64,000 bases of DNA, from NCBI GenBank assembly GCA_002254845.1, contig NKPT01000003.1, positions 62,001 through 126,000 on the forward strand. Reading direction: 5' to 3'. This DNA comes from Chloracidobacterium sp. CP2_5A (GTDB lineage Bacteria > Acidobacteriota > Blastocatellia > Chloracidobacteriales > Chloracidobacteriaceae). Under the pieces are notes generated by a model. It saw nothing but the letters and a program-made list of their open reading frames with translations, did not search any database and was not told the DNA's origin. Position 1 is the first letter of the stretch. Each line of letters begins with the position of its first letter. Position numbers and translations under genes: made by a program. Below, one piece after another: positions 18,852 to 28,793 of the stretch.

Positions 18852-19142
18852 ATGGAAATCCTGACGTTGCAGAACCCCGACATTCAACACAACTGCACGG
18901 TCAAGAAGGTGGACGACAAGGGCAAGGAAAGCGTCTGCGGCGGACACCTTCGGGAGTGGCTGACGCCGCCGGATAGCCTGCGCGCGCAACTGGGGGCAGG
19001 CGAGACCTATTATCGATGCCGGCGGTGTCAGGCGGTTTATCGCGGCCCGATTCGCCGCCATCTGCGGGGCGTTAAGATCTCGAATCAGGCTCTCGTTCCG
19101 CAGCCGGCGCTCCCGACGCAGTTTCCAGTGGTCAAAGCGTAG
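18852..19142 (+). CDS. Small Cys-containing protein, possibly zinc-binding
   Basis: The 96-residue protein starts at an ATG preceded by GGGAAGGAA (18838-18846). It has two cysteines spaced C-x14-C (CTVKKVDDKGKESVCGGHL), a Cys pair YRCRRCQAVYRG in the style of a zinc ribbon knuckle, and a basic C-terminus. I do not recognise a family. It is divergent from the half helicase. Transfer, RNA binding or regulation cannot be judged. Confidence 0.55.
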   Translation: MEILTLQNPDIQHNCTVKKVDDKGKESVCGGHLREWLTPPDSLRAQLGAGETYYRCRRCQAVYRGPIRRHLRGVKISNQALVPQPALPTQFPVVKA

Positions 19143-19580
19143 CCACAGGTCAACCCGCTCTCGGCTTTCAGCGCGCCGCTCGCCGAAGCCAAGACGCTCG
19201 CTAAAGCCCAAGCCAGGCGTCTGACTTGAAGTCGCCCGCCCGGAGGTCTTCACCATCCTGGAAGCGAATGCTCCGCAGGCGCTTCTCGCGGTCATTGTCT
19301 CGCGAGCGGCGCGCCTGACGACCTGCCGGCGAGCTTTGCGAGTCAATGTTTACTGAGTCAATTTTTTGGCGGAAGCCAGGGGCTACGGATACCCCGCCGA
19401 GAGCTTCAGTCCAGCCCCAAGGAAAAGGCGCTGCCGAGTTAGGCGGAGGCCAGGCGCGAGCGGGCGCGATAACCTTTCAACAGGCTTTGGACGGAGAGAC
19501 CGCTTCACGGAAGGCCCTGACCGCCGCGCCCGATCAGAAAGCGCGGGGCTTCTTTTATCCCGTTAGGCCGCGGCCGCGTC

Positions 19581-19606
19581 GCCTTCAAGCAAAGCCTTCA
19601 AGCAAA
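19581..19606. repeat. 13-bp perfect tandem duplication
   Basis: GCCTTCAAGCAAA occurs twice head to tail, immediately beside the cytochrome-operon terminator. On the minus strand it directly follows the terminator T-tract. Confidence 0.8.
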
Positions 19607-19634
19607 AAAACGCGGGCAAGCAAGGCCCGCGTTT
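19603..19634 (-). terminator. Rho-independent terminator of the barrel-cytochrome operon
   Basis: On the minus strand AAACGCGGGC (19634-19625) pairs with GCCCGCGTTT (19617-19608) around a 7-nt loop. A run of T follows, 40 nt after the cytochrome stop codon. The stem is a perfect 10 bp. Confidence 0.85.
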
Positions 19635-19673
19635 CCTGTGGATGCGCGGCGCCGGGGAGCGAGCGCCAAATGG

Positions 19674-22600
19674 TCAGCGGCGCTTTCGCCAACGAAGCGC
19701 GAAGGGCGTGATCACGGCAAAGAGCGCCAGCCAGCCGAGCGGCCACCAGGACGCCGCTTTCGGCTGCGCTTCCTGAGCTTCGGCATACCAGCCCTTGGTC
19801 GGGCCCTTCGGGACTTCGTTCGAGACAGTGTACACCGTGCCGTCCGGCTTGAGATACAGCCGCCGCATTTCGTCCAGCTTGAACGGCCGCGCGCCGCGCC
19901 GGCCGAACACAACCAACTGGTGGCCGCTTTCGTCCACCCCCCGGTCGCGGTCAAGGCCCTTCGAGATGGCCAGCGATTCGCCTTTCGTCGGATGCGTCGC
20001 AATGAGACGCGGCTCTGGGCGCGGGCTGAAGCCGGCGCTGGTCGCCATGGTTTCCGGCGAGGTCAGTTGCACCACGCGCAAGCCATTCTTGCCGTCGGCG
20101 ATGTAGGCGAACGCGCTGGCGTTCGTCATGCCGACCTTCACATCGCGCGCGTCGTTGATTGCGCCGCCGGCCGTGAAGATTTGGTCAATCTTCGGCTGCT
20201 CCGGCCGCTCGACGTCAATAATCGCCAACCCCTGCTTGCCGCCCGCGACGTAGGCGTAGGTCCGCGCCACATAAACCTGATGGGCGTCTTCCAGCGGCAC
20301 GGTCGCGCCCGGCACAAGCCGCGCTTTTTCAGGGAGCGTGATGTCCACGACGTGCATGCCGACGGCATCCGTAACAAAGGCGTACCGGAACTGAACGGCG
20401 ATGCCCTTAGGCTTCTTGAAGCCCTCGACGACCGCGACGACCTTCGGCGCGGCAGCGTTGGCGATGTTGACAATGACCAATCCACGGTCACACAAAATGT
20501 AGGCGTGGTCGCCCGCCACCGTCAGATTTTCCGCCCCATTGAGGATGCCGTTCGGGTTGAACGCGTAATCCTTCTTGATGAAGTTGTTGGTCGGGTCGCC
20601 GTCAAGCAGCGTGGCGGCATTAATCATCACCAACCCTTCCTCGCGGTCGCTGACGTAGAGATAGGCATAGACCAAGCTAATTGGCTGCTCCTCGTTTTCC
20701 GGGAACCGCTGCCGGGTCGGGTCGACGCCCAGCGTCGTCGGCGAGGCAATGGCCGTAGCGTACTTTGTCTTGACGTAAAACTTCTGTCCTAGCGGGGACA
20801 CCGGCGCGGTCGTGATGCGCTCGGAGAAATCCTTGTTGTCAATATTGGCGATATCGTAGATGTGAACGCCGTGCTCGCCTTCCGCCACATACAGGTACTC
20901 GCCGCGCATCTGGATGCTTCGCGCCTGGCCATGGTGGTGGTAATGCTCATGGAGCTTGTCGCCGCCCGCCTTGTGCTTCTTGTATTCCTTTGGATAGGCC
21001 AGCTCGTGGAGCGCGCTGCCGATGACGGCCTGCGGCTCGCTTCGCTCCGTCACCACGACGGCTGAAATGCCATGGTGGCCTTCGGCGACATAGACGTAGC
21101 GGCCAAGAAAGTTCACATAGTTGGTGCCCAACAGCAGCAACTGCGCCATGATGGCGTTGTTGTCGTTGTCCTTGGAGATGTGACAATCCGTGCAGCCCTT
21201 GGTTTCGCGCGCCCGCACCGTGTGCGGCACATGCGTGTTCATCGCCTGCCCCGAATAGCCCTCTGATGAAATCGTCTGCTGTTGCGAGTAAAGCCACAGC
21301 CGGTTGGCGTTTTGCGAGCCGACGATAACCGCCGACGACGAGCGCACCGGCGCAATGCGGTTGCCGGTCGCCGTGCCGTCAACGCCCAGCATGAACACGT
21401 CGTCGCGCAGCACCTGGAAGTTGTAGGAAGTCCAGTTGCGCGTCTCCGGCCCGCCCTCGTTGTGATTCATCGGGCGCTTCCGGTTGGCCACCATCGGCAA
21501 GTGACAGCCGAAGCAACTTGTCATCCAGGCCGAGTGGCACGAGTAGCAAGTCATCTTCTGGTCGCTGTGGGCCAGCTGACCGTCCTTGCTCTCGTCCGGC
21601 GCGGCCTTCGGATCCCAGACATCGCCCTTCATGAGCATCTTCGCATAGTGGGATTTCTCGCTGTAATGCTCGTGGCCGGGCGTCACGGAGTCCTTGGTCT
21701 GAACGACCACCCAGAACTTCTCCGGGTCCACCATCGAGTACTGGATGACCTTGCCCTTGTAGGGTCCCGACGTCGGAATCTCGAGGACGGACGCTTGGCG
21801 GAAGCCGCGCGGGCGACGCTTGGATGGATCGCGGTCATAGACCGTCCGCGTTTTGTAGCCGTCCAGCGAGTTGCTCCCGCCCGGCGCTTCCTCCTCGGTC
21901 TTGTTGCGCGCCGTGAACTTGCCGGTCACGAGCGCGTCATCGGCGCTCTTCTTGCGCGCGCCGCCGGCAAAGCCGCTGGTCAGCGACTTCGGCTTGGCAT
22001 AGGCGTAGATCGAGCCGTGGCAGTCCTGGCAGCTAATCTCAATCGAGGCGCGCGGCTCGCCGTAAATGAGCCGGTCGCCGTGACCATCCTGCGAGAAATG
22101 GCAATCCACGCAGTGCATGCCTTTCTCAAGGTGGATGTCCTTCAAGTGAACCGGCACACCGCTGCGCGTCGTCTTTTTGTTGACTTCGACGCCGTCCGAC
22201 GTGTGCGCCACGGCCTCGCGCAGCGCGTCGGAAGTGACGTTCGCCACCGGCTGGTCGTTTTCATCCAGGTAGCGCCCCTTGCGGTCCTGCTTGAAGACGG
22301 CGCGGTAAATCCAGCCGTGACCATGAAAATCAGCGAACTGCGTCCGCTGCGCCTTCGGATTCACCTCCGTCCAGACTTCGCCTAGAAACGCCCGGTCGCC
22401 CCACTTGCCGCGCTGGGCCGAGCCTTCCGGGTTGTGCCGAGCGATGTTTTCGAGCTCTTCGTCGCTGCGCTTGAGCGGCGTTTCGGGATACATCAGGCGG
22501 CCGTCGGTTTCGTTATCCCACCACATGAAGCCCTGGTAGGTGGTGAGCATGTTCGTGCCGGGGTGCATGTGACAGACCATGCACTGGCTGGTCGGCATGG

Positions 22601-23894
22601 CGTTGGTCAGGACGTGGCGCACGGGGTGCCCCGGCTCGTCCTTGGGAATTGTCGGATCGTCCGTCTTGGTCGTGCCGCGATTCGTATGGGCGTAGTCAAA
22701 CTTCGCGGACGAATGCACCGTCGAGCGGTCGTTGGCGTAGGGCGTGTGGCAGGCCGTGCAACCGCTGGAGCGATAGTCGCCCGGATGGTCGTTCGTGCCC
22801 ATCATGGACGTGAGCGGATCGAGCAGGCGCGTCTTCTGCAAGCCCAAAAACACCGGGTCGGTGCGTAAAATCGTCCCAAAGCCGCGCGGACTGAGCTTTA
22901 CTTCGGGCAAGCCGGCCAAGTCGGCCTCTGGGAACGGATTGCCGACTTCCGACTGCTTCCGCCCGCCGCGTTCAAACACGCGCAGAATGTTCCCCGGCTG
23001 CGTCACTTCCCAGCGCGCCAGCGGCGTGACAAACGGAATGATGCCCCGGTATTTCCGCTCGGACGGCGTCGGCGGCTTGATGGACATAATCGCCTGCGGC
23101 GCGCCGTCCTCGTTGTAGCTTTCGCCCCAGCGCGTGTCCTTGTACGGGTAGGCCCCGTTGTTGTAGAGGGCCGCGCCCCACAGCATCGCGCCGTGGGTCA
23201 TCATGCTGGTTTTGACCTTGTCCACGATGAAGGCTTGGCCGTCGAGCCGGGCGTCCTTGTTGTGGCACTCGCCGCAGGTGACGTCCGCCACGCGCAGATC
23301 GCCCGGATTGACGAAGCGGACAAAATCCAGGTTTTCCCTGAGCAGCGCGGTATAGGAAAGCTCCGGGTTGGACGATTTCGCCGAGCCGTCCTTGCGCTTC
23401 CAGAGCCGCGGGTTGTTCGGCTGCGGGTGAGCCTCGTTTTGAGCCTTGATGTATGCCGCCTGCCCCTTGTCGCTGCCAGCCGGCTTCATCACTTCGCCAT
23501 TCCCGCCGTGACAATAGACGCAGGTAATCTTGCGCCCAATCTCCAGGGCGCTGCCGTCGGGCGCGATGTGGGCGGTTCGATAGCCGCCTTCGTAGCCGGT
23601 ATGACAACTGAGGCAGCCGGCGTCATTGGCGTTTTGGAGCTTCCAGTCGTCTTCGGTTTTATCCTTGGCGGCGCGGTACACTCGCCCGCGCGCCGTCGCC
23701 GGATCAACTGACGCAGCCGGCTTGGCGGCCGGCGCGCCCTCCTGTCCGGCAACCGGCGCGGTGGCCGCCGGGCGCGCAGCCGCCGCGTCGTCGCCAGCCA
23801 CCGGACGCAGCGCCGGCAGCCCGCTGACGCCAAGAAACGCGGCGACAACCGCCGCGCTGAGAACGAACGCCTTGAGTCTGAAAGCCGTTGCCAT
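19674..23894 (-). CDS. Deca-heme c-type cytochrome with LVIVD beta-propeller
   Basis: The 1406-residue exported protein has a signal peptide (hydrophobic segment about 8-26). It carries ten CxxCH heme-binding motifs between about residues 94 and 905 (CLSCH, CVYCH, CGECH, CTACH, CMVCH, CVDCH, CQDCH, CYSCH, CFGCH, CTDCH). A propeller of LVIVD-type repeats follows at about 930-1330 ([53 protein letters not shown]). It ends in one hydrophobic helix plus RWRKRR, a membrane anchor or C-terminal sorting signal. It should carry electrons in the periplasm or at the surface. It lies 59 bp downstream of an outer-membrane barrel gene. The protein family beyond these domains is not identified. Confidence 0.9.
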   Translation of the reverse strand: MATAFRLKAFVLSAAVVAAFLGVSGLPALRPVAGDDAAAARPAATAPVAGQEGAPAAKPAASVDPATARGRVYRAAKDKTEDDWKLQNANDAGCLSCHTGYEGGYRTAHIAPDGSALEIGRKITCVYCHGGNGEVMKPAGSDKGQAAYIKAQNEAHPQPNNPRLWKRKDGSAKSSNPELSYTALLRENLDFVRFVNPGDLRVADVTCGECHNKDARLDGQAFIVDKVKTSMMTHGAMLWGAALYNNGAYPYKDTRWGESYNEDGAPQAIMSIKPPTPSERKYRGIIPFVTPLARWEVTQPGNILRVFERGGRKQSEVGNPFPEADLAGLPEVKLSPRGFGTILRTDPVFLGLQKTRLLDPLTSMMGTNDHPGDYRSSGCTACHTPYANDRSTVHSSAKFDYAHTNRGTTKTDDPTIPKDEPGHPVRHVLTNAMPTSQCMVCHMHPGTNMLTTYQGFMWWDNETDGRLMYPETPLKRSDEELENIARHNPEGSAQRGKWGDRAFLGEVWTEVNPKAQRTQFADFHGHGWIYRAVFKQDRKGRYLDENDQPVANVTSDALREAVAHTSDGVEVNKKTTRSGVPVHLKDIHLEKGMHCVDCHFSQDGHGDRLIYGEPRASIEISCQDCHGSIYAYAKPKSLTSGFAGGARKKSADDALVTGKFTARNKTEEEAPGGSNSLDGYKTRTVYDRDPSKRRPRGFRQASVLEIPTSGPYKGKVIQYSMVDPEKFWVVVQTKDSVTPGHEHYSEKSHYAKMLMKGDVWDPKAAPDESKDGQLAHSDQKMTCYSCHSAWMTSCFGCHLPMVANRKRPMNHNEGGPETRNWTSYNFQVLRDDVFMLGVDGTATGNRIAPVRSSSAVIVGSQNANRLWLYSQQQTISSEGYSGQAMNTHVPHTVRARETKGCTDCHISKDNDNNAIMAQLLLLGTNYVNFLGRYVYVAEGHHGISAVVVTERSEPQAVIGSALHELAYPKEYKKHKAGGDKLHEHYHHHGQARSIQMRGEYLYVAEGEHGVHIYDIANIDNKDFSERITTAPVSPLGQKFYVKTKYATAIASPTTLGVDPTRQRFPENEEQPISLVYAYLYVSDREEGLVMINAATLLDGDPTNNFIKKDYAFNPNGILNGAENLTVAGDHAYILCDRGLVIVNIANAAAPKVVAVVEGFKKPKGIAVQFRYAFVTDAVGMHVVDITLPEKARLVPGATVPLEDAHQVYVARTYAYVAGGKQGLAIIDVERPEQPKIDQIFTAGGAINDARDVKVGMTNASAFAYIADGKNGLRVVQLTSPETMATSAGFSPRPEPRLIATHPTKGESLAISKGLDRDRGVDESGHQLVVFGRRGARPFKLDEMRRLYLKPDGTVYTVSNEVPKGPTKGWYAEAQEAQPKAASWWPLGWLALFAVITPFALRWRKRR

Positions 23895-23953
23895 TGCTGT
23901 GCCCTTTCGCGCCGGAGGCGAGAGGCCTGGGACTTTCGCCGGCGCGAGTTTCG

Positions 23954-25843
23954 TCAGAACGTGAAGATCGCCTTAGCGTAGAGCGAAAACAGGAAGCGCG
24001 ATTGCGCTCCGCAATTCAGCCCGGAACAGTTTGACGTGAAGATGTCCTTGAAGCCGTCTAACGGGTGCATCACCGAGAACCCGCTCTTGACGATCATATT
24101 TTCGCTCAGCAGCGGCCGATAGACGACGCCCGCGCCATAGTCAATCCCAATGTTGTTGCGGATTTGGCGCTGAAAGGTCAGCAGTTGCAAGGACTCCGTA
24201 TGGTGAAACCGCAGGTAGTTGAGGTTAGCCAAAAACTTCAGCTTGGGCGTCACGTTGGCTTCATAGCCGACATTGGCCACGATAATGCCCGGATTGACGA
24301 AGTTGGCCTGCCCCTGTAGCTTGCTGCTGCGCAGGTTGGGGATGAGGCTTTCCTGGGTGACGAGCGCGACGCCGGCGCGGGTCAGGCGAATTTCCTGGCT
24401 GTTCCAAAAGCTGTTTTCGCCCCCGGCGAAAAACTGCTTATCGAGGATGGAGTCGAAGCCGCGCGCCACGCGGTCAGTCGGATTCGAGTCGCCGGACGAG
24501 AAAAAGCCCGACACCTGAAAGCGTTGCCAATCGCGGTCATAGGAAAGCTCCAGCGCGGCGAGTTGCGCGTTGATGCGCGTCGGACGCCCGGCGATCGGTT
24601 GCAGCGAATCGCGCCCCAACGCCTGGTAAAAGGCATGATTGACGTTGATGCGCCGGAAGTGTCCGTTGCCGGTCCAGCCGATATAGCCAGCCTTGACGCT
24701 GTGCGGGGTGACGGGTCCGACTTGAACCGGGCGCACCAGAAAGCGGTTCTGGTCAAACTTAATGCTCGGCTGGTCGTCGTTGTAGTGAACGCTCAACTGC
24801 ATCGTGTAGCCCGGCTTGATGAAGTCCTGCCGATAGAGGTTGGCAATCCACACGCGCTGGTTGCGCTGGTCAAAGGTGTTGATGCCGCTGTTGGTGTCTT
24901 TCTCCAGCATGTAGAAAAACGCCGCGTTGAACTGCCATTTGTTGTCGCGGAAGTTCCCGAACAGGCGCGCGCCCAGGTTGAAGTCGTCGAAAATCAGCCC
25001 GCGAAAGTCGCTGTTGAACGGCTGAATGCCGACGCGCAGCGAGGTCGAGTCGAAGAACGGGCTGTGCCCAGCGCGACTGCCCTTGCCGCGCAGAAAGGGA
25101 AAGAGCTTGGTCGTGTCGCCTAGCCGGACTTCGGCAAAGGCTTCCTGGAAGCCAATGTGCGTGTCAAATCGGGTCGTCCCCTTGCGCACGTCGCGGTTGA
25201 CGATGCCGTTTTCCCGCGCGGCGAGGTAGTTCAGGTTAAACACCGGCGTGAACTTGATGCGCCAGTCCGGCGGCTTGAACGCGGTGTCCCCGTGGAAGAG
25301 TTCCACCGACGCGATGAAGTTCTGTTGGTTGAGAAATTGGCCGCCGCGCCCGAAAAACTCCGCCGCGCCGGGCCGCCGCGCGTTAATGTCTTGCGGCAGG
25401 GGCGTTCGGCGGCCGTCCACGAAGGTAAAGCTCTCAAAAGTCAGGACCAGAAAGGTGTGCTGTCCGATGATGGGGTAGTCGCCCTTGAGGACGTTGAGCC
25501 GATAGGGGTTCAAGAGGCTTCCCTTCTCGTAGCGGTTCCATTCGGGAAAGCCAATGCGCCAGCGGTCTTCAATTGGCACGCCAACGTCGCTGTCGCGCCG
25601 CTCGCTGCGCGGCCTGACGCCGCTCGGCCCTTCCGCGCCCGGCACGGTCAGATCGCGCAAGTCGGGGATGTCGGCGGCCGCGCGCGGGACGCGCGAGGCG
25701 TCCTGTCCGGCGCGCGCTTCCTGCGCCACCGCCACAAGGACGGCTTCTGACGCGGTCGCGAGATTTTGCGCGGTCGCGGCTAAGCCCGACCACCCAGTCA
25801 ACCACCCGACAACGAGAGCGAACGAACGGCAGGCGAGATTCAT
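23954..25843 (-). CDS. Outer-membrane beta-barrel (porin-like) protein
   Basis: The 629-residue protein has a signal peptide ([20 protein letters not shown]) and a variable linker to about residue 100. Alternating aromatic/polar strands typical of a large outer-membrane barrel follow, ending in the C-terminal aromatic FTF expected for BAM recognition. AGGAG at 25851-25855 precedes the ATG. It is the first gene of a two-gene unit with the deca-heme cytochrome, so it may be the porin of a porin-cytochrome conduit. It does not show the CxxC N-terminal motif of MtrB, and its similarity to known porins of such systems cannot be tested here. Confidence 0.75.
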   Translation of the reverse strand: MNLACRSFALVVGWLTGWSGLAATAQNLATASEAVLVAVAQEARAGQDASRVPRAAADIPDLRDLTVPGAEGPSGVRPRSERRDSDVGVPIEDRWRIGFPEWNRYEKGSLLNPYRLNVLKGDYPIIGQHTFLVLTFESFTFVDGRRTPLPQDINARRPGAAEFFGRGGQFLNQQNFIASVELFHGDTAFKPPDWRIKFTPVFNLNYLAARENGIVNRDVRKGTTRFDTHIGFQEAFAEVRLGDTTKLFPFLRGKGSRAGHSPFFDSTSLRVGIQPFNSDFRGLIFDDFNLGARLFGNFRDNKWQFNAAFFYMLEKDTNSGINTFDQRNQRVWIANLYRQDFIKPGYTMQLSVHYNDDQPSIKFDQNRFLVRPVQVGPVTPHSVKAGYIGWTGNGHFRRINVNHAFYQALGRDSLQPIAGRPTRINAQLAALELSYDRDWQRFQVSGFFSSGDSNPTDRVARGFDSILDKQFFAGGENSFWNSQEIRLTRAGVALVTQESLIPNLRSSKLQGQANFVNPGIIVANVGYEANVTPKLKFLANLNYLRFHHTESLQLLTFQRQIRNNIGIDYGAGVVYRPLLSENMIVKSGFSVMHPLDGFKDIFTSNCSGLNCGAQSRFLFSLYAKAIFTF

Positions 25844-25952
25844 GCCGAAACTCCTGTTAGGTCTTCAAGGAGCGCAATGCCACCGTGACGAGGGGCGCTG
25901 CGCCGGAGGCGCCGGACGACAGAGGCGACGTCTTACCTTCAAGAAGATCTGT

Positions 25953-25981
25953 AACGAATCACACCTTTCGCGAGGTGTCAA
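25953..25981 (-). promoter_or_regulatory. Candidate promoter with operator palindrome for the barrel-cytochrome operon
   Basis: On the minus strand TTGACA (25981-25976) overlaps a perfect interrupted palindrome ACACCT-TTCGCG-AGGTGT (25961-25978) lying between the -35 and a weak -10 (TTCGTT, 17-nt spacer). A regulator bound there would block transcription. The start codon is 110 nt downstream. Confidence 0.4.
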
Positions 25982-26362
25982 AACTTTTATTCGCCCGTCA
26001 ATCGCGGATGACGCCCGCCGCGAGAGGCTTGAGCGCGGCAATCCGGTCCAGGGCGGCGGCGGACGCGCGTTCCCGACGCGGCGCGGAGCGCCGCGCCCGC
26101 GCTTGCCCTGGCCTTGCCAGGGCTTTGACTGGGACGCGCCGGATTTCCCCAAATAAGCTCGATAAGCTCGCGTCAACGCCAAGTTGCGTCGCCAACGGCG
26201 CGGGCGAGCCGCTCGAAACGCGCCTTGCCAAATCACAGAGGGAGTCAAAATGAAGAATGCCGACTCGCCTTTGTCATTCCGGAAGCGTTGCAGCCGTCAG
26301 CGCGGCGGCGTTTCGCGCGCCGCGCCCTCTATTTGCGATTGCTAGACGGGCAATTCGTCTTA

Positions 26363-26386
26363 TGACGTCTCGAGTGACGTCTCGAG
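26363..26386. repeat. 12-bp perfect tandem duplication
   Basis: TGACGTCTCGAG is present twice head to tail in the gene-poor spacer. Confidence 0.8.
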
Positions 26387-26637
26387 ACCAACCGCGCGAC
26401 GCCAGGCGGGAGGGCGGCGTCAACCAGCTCTTCTGGCCCAAAGCCATTCTCATCCTGCATTGTCGCCGGGGACTAAGCGATTTGCTGAACGCCGCTCGAA
26501 AAACAAGCGTTCGCGCAACTCGGCGACCGCCTTGGCGCAGCGGAGCTATTTTTCCCGCCGCCCGCGCTGACGGATGCCGACATCGTGACGCTTTGTCGCG
26601 ATGCCGGCGCGCCGCGCCGCCGATTCGCAACGAGCCA

Positions 26638-26693
26638 GCCGAGCGGCAAGCGCCGAGCGGCAAGCGCCGAGCGGCAAGCGCCGAGCGGCAAGC
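26638..26693. repeat. Four perfect 14-bp tandem copies
   Basis: GCCGAGCGGCAAGC occurs four times without spacing or mismatch. It is the longest of the short tandem arrays in the window and the most likely to vary in copy number between strains. Confidence 0.9.
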
Positions 26694-26851
26694 TAAGCCG
26701 CCGCGAGGAGCGGGTTGGGCAAGCAGTCGGTCGCCGGCTAACGCGCTTGAAGGAGCGCAAGGCTTTTCCATTTTCCATTCGGCGCCAGGAACCAGCTATG
26801 ATGGGGACGGCGTCCCCTATGTCGAGCCTTCGTCGAAACCTATCAAACACC

Positions 26852-27397
26852 ATGAACACCGCGCCTGACCTATCGCGCGCAGCGCTGACCGACTCGCTGA
26901 CGCGCAGCCTCGATTCGGCCGTCGCCGAGCTGACGGCGCTTTCCGCCGACCAGCGCGCCCGCCCCCTCAAGCCCAGCCGCGCCAACCCCGACATCGTTTG
27001 GACGCCCTGCGATCATTTCGCCCACCTGATTGGCGTTGAGCGATATTTCAATCGGGCGATCGAAAAAGCCCTTGCGGAACAGCCCGGCGCCGCGCCGCAA
27101 CCGCAAGCCGACGCGCCGACCGGTCCGCGCGAGGAGGCGATGGCGGCGGTTCATGCGCTCAACGACCAGTGGATTCTGAAACAGCGCGACAAATCCTTTG
27201 ACGAGCTCGTGGCTATGGCGCAGGCGACGCGCGCCCAAACGCTCGCCCTGCTTGAGCGCGCCGCCGACGCGCAGTTGACGCGCCGCCTTCCCGCGCCATG
27301 GGGACTGGCGACCGTGGCCGAAATCTTCGCCCTGCACGCCCGCCATACGGACCTGCATTTGGGCTTCATCCGCGCCGGCCTGAGCGGAACGGCCTGA
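26852..27397 (+). CDS. DinB-like four-helix-bundle protein
   Basis: The 181-residue protein resembles the DinB/YfiT metal-binding family. It has a long N-terminal helix (LTRSLDSAVAELTALS), a conserved helix with aspartate/histidine (WTPCDHFAHLIGVERYFNRAI) and a C-terminal histidine helix (EIFALHARHTDLHLGFI), giving a likely three-His-type metal site. Members include thiol-transferases and DNA-damage-induced proteins of unknown activity. Start choice is weak: in-frame ATGs at 26798 and 26819 also exist. It ends 7 bp before the MFS gene and probably shares its transcript. Confidence 0.68.
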   Translation: MNTAPDLSRAALTDSLTRSLDSAVAELTALSADQRARPLKPSRANPDIVWTPCDHFAHLIGVERYFNRAIEKALAEQPGAAPQPQADAPTGPREEAMAAVHALNDQWILKQRDKSFDELVAMAQATRAQTLALLERAADAQLTRRLPAPWGLATVAEIFALHARHTDLHLGFIRAGLSGTA

Positions 27398-27404
27398 CAA
27401 CGGC

Positions 27405-28646
27405 ATGACTTCGCCGCCGGTCGCGTCCCTGGTCGCCGTCCTGCTTGGCAACGCGCTCATGCGCATTGCCGGGGCGACCGGCGGCATCCTCATTGGCTTT
27501 TATCTGGCAGCGCTCGTCGCCCAAGGGCGAGCGCTCGACGCTGGCCTCGTCGGCGCGCTCACGGCGGTCGCGTTTGGGGCGGAACTCGCGGGCGCGCTGC
27601 CGATGGGCATGCTGGCCGACGCCCGGACGCCGCGCGCCATGATGGCGTCTGGGGCGCTCCTGGGCGCGCTCGCCGCGCAACTGTTCGGGCTGAGCAGTTT
27701 CGTCCCCGCGTTCTTTCTCGCCCGGGCCCTTGAAGGTCTGGCTGTCGCCGCGACGACGCCTTCGGCGCTGGCGTTCCTTACCGAGGCCACGGCGGATGAC
27801 GCCGCCTGGCGCGGCAAAGTCATGAGCTATTTCGAGATATCGCTGCTGGGCGGGCTGGCCTTTGGCGGCGTGCTGGCAAGCGCGCTGTGGAAGACCGTGG
27901 GCGCCTGGGGCTTTTCAGCCGCGGCCGGATTGTATGTCGCCGCGGCCGGGCTGTTTGTGTACGGCGCGCATGGACGCGCGCGACCCATCAACGCCTGGGA
28001 GGGGCTGCGCGGCGCGCTAGCCGCGCCGATGCTGCGCCGTCTGGCGCCCGCTTGGGTCTGTATCAACGCGATAGTCGGCGTCTGGCTGGGGTCGACGCTG
28101 CCGTTTTTGCTGACGCTTCCCGAACGACGCGGACAGTTTCTCACCGGGGTTTTCGCCGACAATCCCGACGGCGTCGGCTGGGCGCTGTTTGGGTACGCCG
28201 TGATTTTCGCCGCGGGCGTCACCGGGTGGAGCTTCATTCTGCACCGGCTGCGGCGCATCACGGCGCTGCGCATCGCGCTCGGCGGGCTTTTCATCGCCTG
28301 TCTTGGCTTCTATGCGCTTAATCACGCCGGGGAGCAGCCGGCGGTCGTTCGGTGGCTCATCGGCGGCGGCATGGCGCTAGCCATCATGGTTGAAAGCGGC
28401 TTCACGCCGACGGCGCTGGCGCTTCTCGCCGAAGCGGTTGGGGAACAGGCCGGGCGCGGGGCTACGATGGGCGTCTATTCGGTTCTGCTGGGCGTTGGCG
28501 CCGTGACCGGGGCTATCCTCGGCGGCATTGGGGCCAAGTGGGCGGCCATGGATGGTCTCATTGCCGTGACCGCGCTGCTGGCAATTGCAGCGACCCTGGC
28601 AGTCGAATGGCTGGCGCGGCGCCCAGACCAGCCAGCGACGGCCTAG
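27405..28646 (+). CDS. Major facilitator superfamily transporter
   Basis: The 413-residue protein has about twelve hydrophobic helices and a loop after helix 2 (PMGMLADARTPRAMM) matching the MFS signature G-x3-D-x2-x-R. Substrate is unknown. It is seven bases downstream of the DinB-like gene and converges with the first Oar-like receptor. Confidence 0.85.
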   Translation: MTSPPVASLVAVLLGNALMRIAGATGGILIGFYLAALVAQGRALDAGLVGALTAVAFGAELAGALPMGMLADARTPRAMMASGALLGALAAQLFGLSSFVPAFFLARALEGLAVAATTPSALAFLTEATADDAAWRGKVMSYFEISLLGGLAFGGVLASALWKTVGAWGFSAAAGLYVAAAGLFVYGAHGRARPINAWEGLRGALAAPMLRRLAPAWVCINAIVGVWLGSTLPFLLTLPERRGQFLTGVFADNPDGVGWALFGYAVIFAAGVTGWSFILHRLRRITALRIALGGLFIACLGFYALNHAGEQPAVVRWLIGGGMALAIMVESGFTPTALALLAEAVGEQAGRGATMGVYSVLLGVGAVTGAILGGIGAKWAAMDGLIAVTALLAIAATLAVEWLARRPDQPATA

Positions 28647-28671
28647 CGCGCCTTCCGAGCCGGCGCAGTCG

Positions 28672-28765
28672 CTTCCCGGACGGCGCGACCGTCGTCCGGG
28701 AAGGGCTGGATCGACGTGGCAAGCCAACCCCAAAACCGGGACGGGCGACTTGGCGTCCCCGTCCC
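28672..28765. terminator. Two GC-rich hairpins between convergent genes
   Basis: CTTCCCGGAC (28672-28681) pairs with GTCCGGGAAG (28694-28703), and GGGACGGG (28738-28745) pairs with CCCGTCCC (28758-28765). They lie in the short gap between the MFS gene and the receptor gene on the other strand. Neither has a T-tract, so termination is inferred from position. Confidence 0.45.
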
Positions 28766-28793
28766 TGGAAGGCGTTGCGCGCGAACCCCGCGC

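Larger units (their letters stand above)
19143..19673. other. 530-bp gap with one terminator and a 13-bp duplication
   Basis: Frames in this stretch are low-complexity shadows without a ribosome binding site. Apart from the tandem duplication and the terminator listed separately at its 3' part I see no gene. Confidence 0.5.
25844..26851. other. 1-kb gene-poor, repeat-rich spacer
   Basis: No convincing gene is present; the overlapping frames on both strands are Arg/Pro/Ala-rich shadows. The region holds a promoter/operator for the barrel operon, a hairpin GCCCTGGC-CTT-GCCAGGGC at 26105-26123, a 9-bp duplication (ATAAGCTCG twice, 26153-26170), a 12-bp duplication and a fourfold 14-bp repeat. 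Confidence 0.6.

Noticed and set aside
19346-19711. Plus-strand 121-codon frame after the small Cys protein
   Set aside because: Low-complexity translation overlapping the cytochrome terminator and the 3' end of that gene.
25865-26248. Minus-strand 127-codon frame in the repeat-rich gap
   Set aside because: Arg/Pro-rich composition, no ribosome site, no domain.
26638-26693. CRISPR-like array
   Set aside because: The 14-bp copies abut without spacers and no cas gene is present.
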